A stretch of DNA of 46,367 bases, taken from assembly GCA_020847985.1 (NCBI GenBank), contig JADLBC010000057.1, forward strand, positions 1 to 46,367. Direction: 5' to 3'. The translations under genes and the position numbers were made by a program. The stretch comes from Dehalococcoidia bacterium (GTDB taxonomy: Bacteria; Chloroflexota; Dehalococcoidia; Tepidiformales; Tepidiformaceae). Positions 44,471 through 46,367 of the stretch are shown piece by piece (the first letter of the stretch is position 1; the number at the start of each line of letters is the position of its first letter). The notes below the pieces were generated by a model, which was not told the DNA's origin, did not search any database, and saw nothing but the letters and a program-made list of their open reading frames with translations.

Positions 44471-44866
44471 ATGCACGTTGACGCGCAGCCGTGCCCCGAT
44501 TGCGGGACGCTCTTCGACCTCCCCGACAACTACTGCCGCCACTGCGGGATGTACCTCGCGGCGCTCAAGGCCACGCTCCCGGCGCCGGCCCCGGAGCGCG
44601 CCGTGGTGACATCACGGCCGGGAATGCCCGCGCCGGTGAAGAAGGCGGCGACCGCGCTGGCGATCGGCACGGCGCTGCAGGTGGGAGTCACGCTGGCGGG
44701 AAAGTACCTCGCGTCGCAGGCGGCCCGGGGCGCATCGCAGGCGGTGCAGGGATCGCAGCCCGCGCGGCGTGCGGAGCCCCGGAGGCAGCCCGACCCGGAG
44801 ATCGAACGGGCGGCGGCCGTGAGCGAGACCGTGATCATCCGGCGGGAGTGGATCCGCCGGGATTAG
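44471..44866 (+). CDS. Zinc-ribbon protein with hydrophobic segment
   Basis: 131 residues. An N-terminal zinc ribbon CPDCGTLFDLPDNYCRHCG (residues 8-26) is followed by a Pro/Ala linker, a moderately hydrophobic stretch (ATALAIGTALQVGVTLAGKY, about 60-79) that may lie in or on the membrane, and a polar Arg-rich tail ending EWIRRD. No function can be named. The start rests on TATACT 6 nt upstream. It lies 38 nt after the DUF4388 gene but appears to be transcribed separately. Confidence 0.72.
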   Translation: MHVDAQPCPDCGTLFDLPDNYCRHCGMYLAALKATLPAPAPERAVVTSRPGMPAPVKKAATALAIGTALQVGVTLAGKYLASQAARGASQAVQGSQPARRAEPRRQPDPEIERAAAVSETVIIRREWIRRD

Positions 44867-44941
44867 CCCCGGACCAGCCTCGTTGCTCTCCAGGGATGCC
44901 TGGGGACCGCGTCAGCGGTTGACGCGGCCGAGCCATAGGCT

Positions 44942-44963
44942 GCGCCGCCCACGAGGGCGGCGC
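44942..44963 (+). other. Strong hairpin directly before a start codon
   Basis: GCGCCGCCC-ACGA-GGGCGGCGC, a perfect 9-bp stem with a 4-nt loop, ending one base before ATG 44965. It would cover any ribosome binding site. A TAGGCT hexamer at 44936-44941 immediately precedes it, so transcripts from that -10 would begin inside the hairpin and not form it. Confidence 0.5.
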
Positions 44964-44964
44964 G

Positions 44965-45627
44965 ATGAGACGCTACCAGCCGCTGTTGTTCGAACCCGCA
45001 CCGGCGTGGCGCTGCAGCGTAATGCACGAGGCCGTGCAACAGATGCGTGCCGCGTTTTCCGCCGAAATTCCCGGCGAAATCGAGGTCCGGGTGGCCGCCG
45101 AGGGCCCGCTCGCATTCGCGATGCCGCGGTTCATGCACCCGCAAGGACACCTCATCGCATTCCACCCGGTGCTCGAGCACCCGGCGACGCCGATCGAGGT
45201 CATCCGTTTCATCGCCAAACACGAGTTGACGCACATCGTCGTCCCGGGGCGCCTCATCGGCGGCCGGTATGAATCGCACCCCGAGGAGTTCTGGGCGCAC
45301 GAGCTGCGCGTGGGCCCGGAGCACCGGGCGGTGTGGGCCTGGATCCACGGCAATCTGTCGCCGTGCCTTCGGCAGGTAAACGACAGGACGCGGGTCACGC
45401 CGCGCTGGATGCAGCTTCAGCGGCGGTCGCGGGGCCCGTTCACACCCATGCTGCCCTTTCGGGGCGAACCGTGGGACCGCGTCTGCCCCGGCGACGGCGC
45501 ACAGCTGCGATTGCCGGCGAGCTGGGCACCGTCACGGCGTCGCTGGGCGAATCCGCGAAATTCGTACGCGCACGTACTTTATATGGATGCGGCGGGTTGC
45601 GCGGACTCAGAGAAGGTGCGACGGTAG
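44965..45627 (+). CDS. HExxH zinc metallopeptidase-like protein (SprT-like)
   Basis: 220 residues. The motif HELTHIVVPG gives H86-E87...H90, and ESHPEEFWAHE supplies further His/Glu residues (H105, E107, E108) for zinc, in the style of SprT/WSS1-like and related small gluzincins. The first ~80 residues are strand-rich (GEIEVRVAAEGPLAFAMPRF). There is no signal peptide or TM segment. The last ~50 residues are Arg/Pro-rich and less protein-like, so the real end could be upset by a frameshift, but no better frame is certain. The hairpin at 44942-44963 abuts the start. Confidence 0.65.
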   Translation: MRRYQPLLFEPAPAWRCSVMHEAVQQMRAAFSAEIPGEIEVRVAAEGPLAFAMPRFMHPQGHLIAFHPVLEHPATPIEVIRFIAKHELTHIVVPGRLIGGRYESHPEEFWAHELRVGPEHRAVWAWIHGNLSPCLRQVNDRTRVTPRWMQLQRRSRGPFTPMLPFRGEPWDRVCPGDGAQLRLPASWAPSRRRWANPRNSYAHVLYMDAAGCADSEKVRR

Positions 45628-45734
45628 AAAAACCGTTGGACGTGCGTTTCCCCACCGGAAGACGCACGCACGGTGAGCGGCGGGATGGCTTCGGGGAAGG
45701 CCCGCGGCAAGGTTATGGCGAGTAGCTGTGACGC

Positions 45735-45762
45735 TTGTCGGCGGAACTTCCCATGGTATACT
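45735..45762 (+). promoter_or_regulatory. Promoter of the tRNA pair
   Basis: -35 TTGTCG (45735-45740), 16-bp spacer, extended -10 TGG-TATACT (TATACT at 45757-45762). The predicted start lies about 45769, a few bases before tRNA-Lys. Confidence 0.65.
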
Positions 45763-45782
45763 CCCGCCCGTTCCCTTTTGGG

Positions 45783-45858
45783 GGGCCGCTAGCTCAACTG
45801 GCAGAGCAGCTGACTCTTAATCAGCCGGTTGAAGGTTCGAGTCCTTCGCGGCTCACCA
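45783..45858 (+). tRNA. tRNA-Lys (anticodon CTT)
   Basis: Full cloverleaf: acceptor GGGCCGC / GCGGCTC (one G-T pair), D arm GCTC...GAGC, anticodon stem GCTGA/TCAGC with loop CTCTTAA (anticodon CTT), T arm GAAGG-TTCGAGT-CCTTC, discriminator A and an encoded CCA at 45856-45858. Confidence 0.97.
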
Positions 45859-45869
45859 GTCTTGGTTCC

Positions 45870-45894
45870 GTGCCGGGTGGCACCCCGAGAGGGG
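45870..45894 (+). other. Two hairpins between the tRNA genes
   Basis: GTGCC-GGGT-GGCAC (45870-45883) and CCCC-GAGA-GGGG (45883-45894), sharing one base, lie in the 56-nt tRNA spacer. They may help processing or partial termination; there is no T-run. Confidence 0.35.
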
Positions 45895-45914
45895 GATCGC
45901 GCGGCAGCACTTGT

Positions 45915-45996
45915 GGGGAAGTGTCGGAACTGGCAGACGAGCATGACTTAGGATCATGTGCCGAAAGGCGTAGGAGTTCGAGTCTCCTCTTCCCCA
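45915..45996 (+). tRNA. tRNA-Leu (anticodon TAG)
   Basis: Class II tRNA: acceptor GGGGAAG / CTTCCCC, anticodon stem CATGA/TCATG with loop CTTAGGA (anticodon TAG), long variable arm (GTGCCGAAAGGCGT), T arm AGGAG-TTCGAGT-CTCCT, discriminator A45996. The 3' CCA is not encoded (CGA follows), unlike the tRNA-Lys next to it. Confidence 0.96.
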
Positions 45997-46065
45997 CGAA
46001 CTCGGTTCAGGGCATACTCCGGCGTTGCCGCGACCCGGGTGCACCGGGTGGAGGAAGGAGAAGGG

Positions 46066-46367
46066 ATGGCACTACTCGAGGTCAAAGACCTGAGGACGTA
46101 CTTCTACACCCAGGAAGGCGTCGTCAAGGCCGTCGATGGCACGTCCTACGTTGTCAACGAAGGCGAGACCCTCGGGCTGGTGGGGGAGTCGGGCTGCGGC
46201 AAGAGCGTTTCTGCGCTCTCGATCCTGCGCCTCATTCCCACACCGCCTGGCAAGGTGGTTTCGGGCGAGATCATCTTCCAGGGCAGGGACATCCTGAAGC
46301 TCGACGAGGATGAACTCCGCAAGATCCGCGGAAACGAAATCGGGATGGTCTTCCAGGAGCCGATGAC
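46066..46367 (+). CDS. Oligopeptide/dipeptide-type ABC transporter ATP-binding protein (OppD/DppD-like), partial
   Basis: The gene runs off the right edge; 100 residues are visible. ATG 46066 follows AAGGAG at 5 nt. VKDLRTYFYTQEGVVKAVDG is the typical OppD/DppD opening; Walker A is LVGESGCGKSVSALS, and IGMVFQEPM begins the Q-loop of this family. It probably energises import of peptides or nickel-type ligands with permeases encoded beyond the window. A CATACT hexamer at 46013-46018 may be its -10, or it may be read through from the tRNAs. Confidence 0.92.
   Translation, partial: MALLEVKDLRTYFYTQEGVVKAVDGTSYVVNEGETLGLVGESGCGKSVSALSILRLIPTPPGKVVSGEIIFQGRDILKLDEDELRKIRGNEIGMVFQEPM

Noticed and set aside
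45440..45725. Additional coding frames after the HExxH protein gene
   Set aside because: Arg/Pro-rich frames without motifs in the space before the tRNA promoter; treated as intergenic or as the weakly supported end of the 44965 gene.

Overview
The window reads as a chromosomal segment of a very GC-rich bacterium, most likely a member of the Chloroflexota (Dehalococcoidia-like). This is an inference from the mix of gene families: an M. tuberculosis MCR-like racemase, PAC2 and GuaB3-like proteins, roadblock/DUF4388 signalling proteins, EF-P with an arginine tip, and many start codons placed 6-7 nt behind a -10 hexamer. No phage, insertion sequence, CRISPR array or rRNA was seen. Coding density is high, neighbouring genes often abut or overlap, and housekeeping and accessory genes are interleaved.

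Layout. 1-5300: end of a GuaB3-like gene, ketopantoate reductase, a DinB-like protein, a PAC2 protein, ClpP, a TIM-barrel isomerase and a small membrane protein. 5341-9630: dxr-rseP (isoprenoid synthesis and intramembrane proteolysis), divergent from a large O-antigen ligase-like membrane protein. 9694-12916: a soluble globin-coupled chemoreceptor with a structured-looking leader, a stand-alone 5'-3' exonuclease and a ChaB/Rho-N protein. 12991-16204: a CaiB-type racemase, a thioredoxin-TPR protein and a luciferase-like monooxygenase. 16201-25641: an ABC cluster of two MacB/LolD-type ATPases (one with an AbrB-like tail), two divergent permeases of about 1120 residues each with large extracellular inserts, and a membrane-anchored accessory protein. 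25729-28539: an acyl-CoA dehydrogenase behind a TetR-type palindrome, an ECF sigma factor and an APH-fold protein that share one promoter core. 28543-34892: a PhoB/PhoR-like pair divergent from pstC-pstA-pstB-phoU, without pstS. 34964-40424: XerC/D recombinase, aroQ, Xaa-Pro peptidase, efp, xseA, xseB and a formyltransferase-like protein. 40558-44432: a compact sensory operon: a HAMP-terminated receptor with no output domain, two roadblock/LC7 proteins and two DUF4388/PATAN-type proteins. 44471-46367: a zinc-ribbon protein, an HExxH protein, tRNA-Lys(CTT), tRNA-Leu(TAG) and the start of an oligopeptide-type ABC ATPase.

How the parts may work together. PhoB/PhoR should control the pst-phoU operon; an 11-bp direct repeat lies between them, and another precedes the HAMP/roadblock operon, which may therefore also be phosphate controlled (inference). 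The roadblock/DUF4388 operon is the best candidate for an undescribed signalling system: it has membrane input and small-GTPase-type regulators, but no kinase, CheW or GTPase within the window. A second window-wide feature is the apparent use of leaderless mRNAs by at least nine genes.
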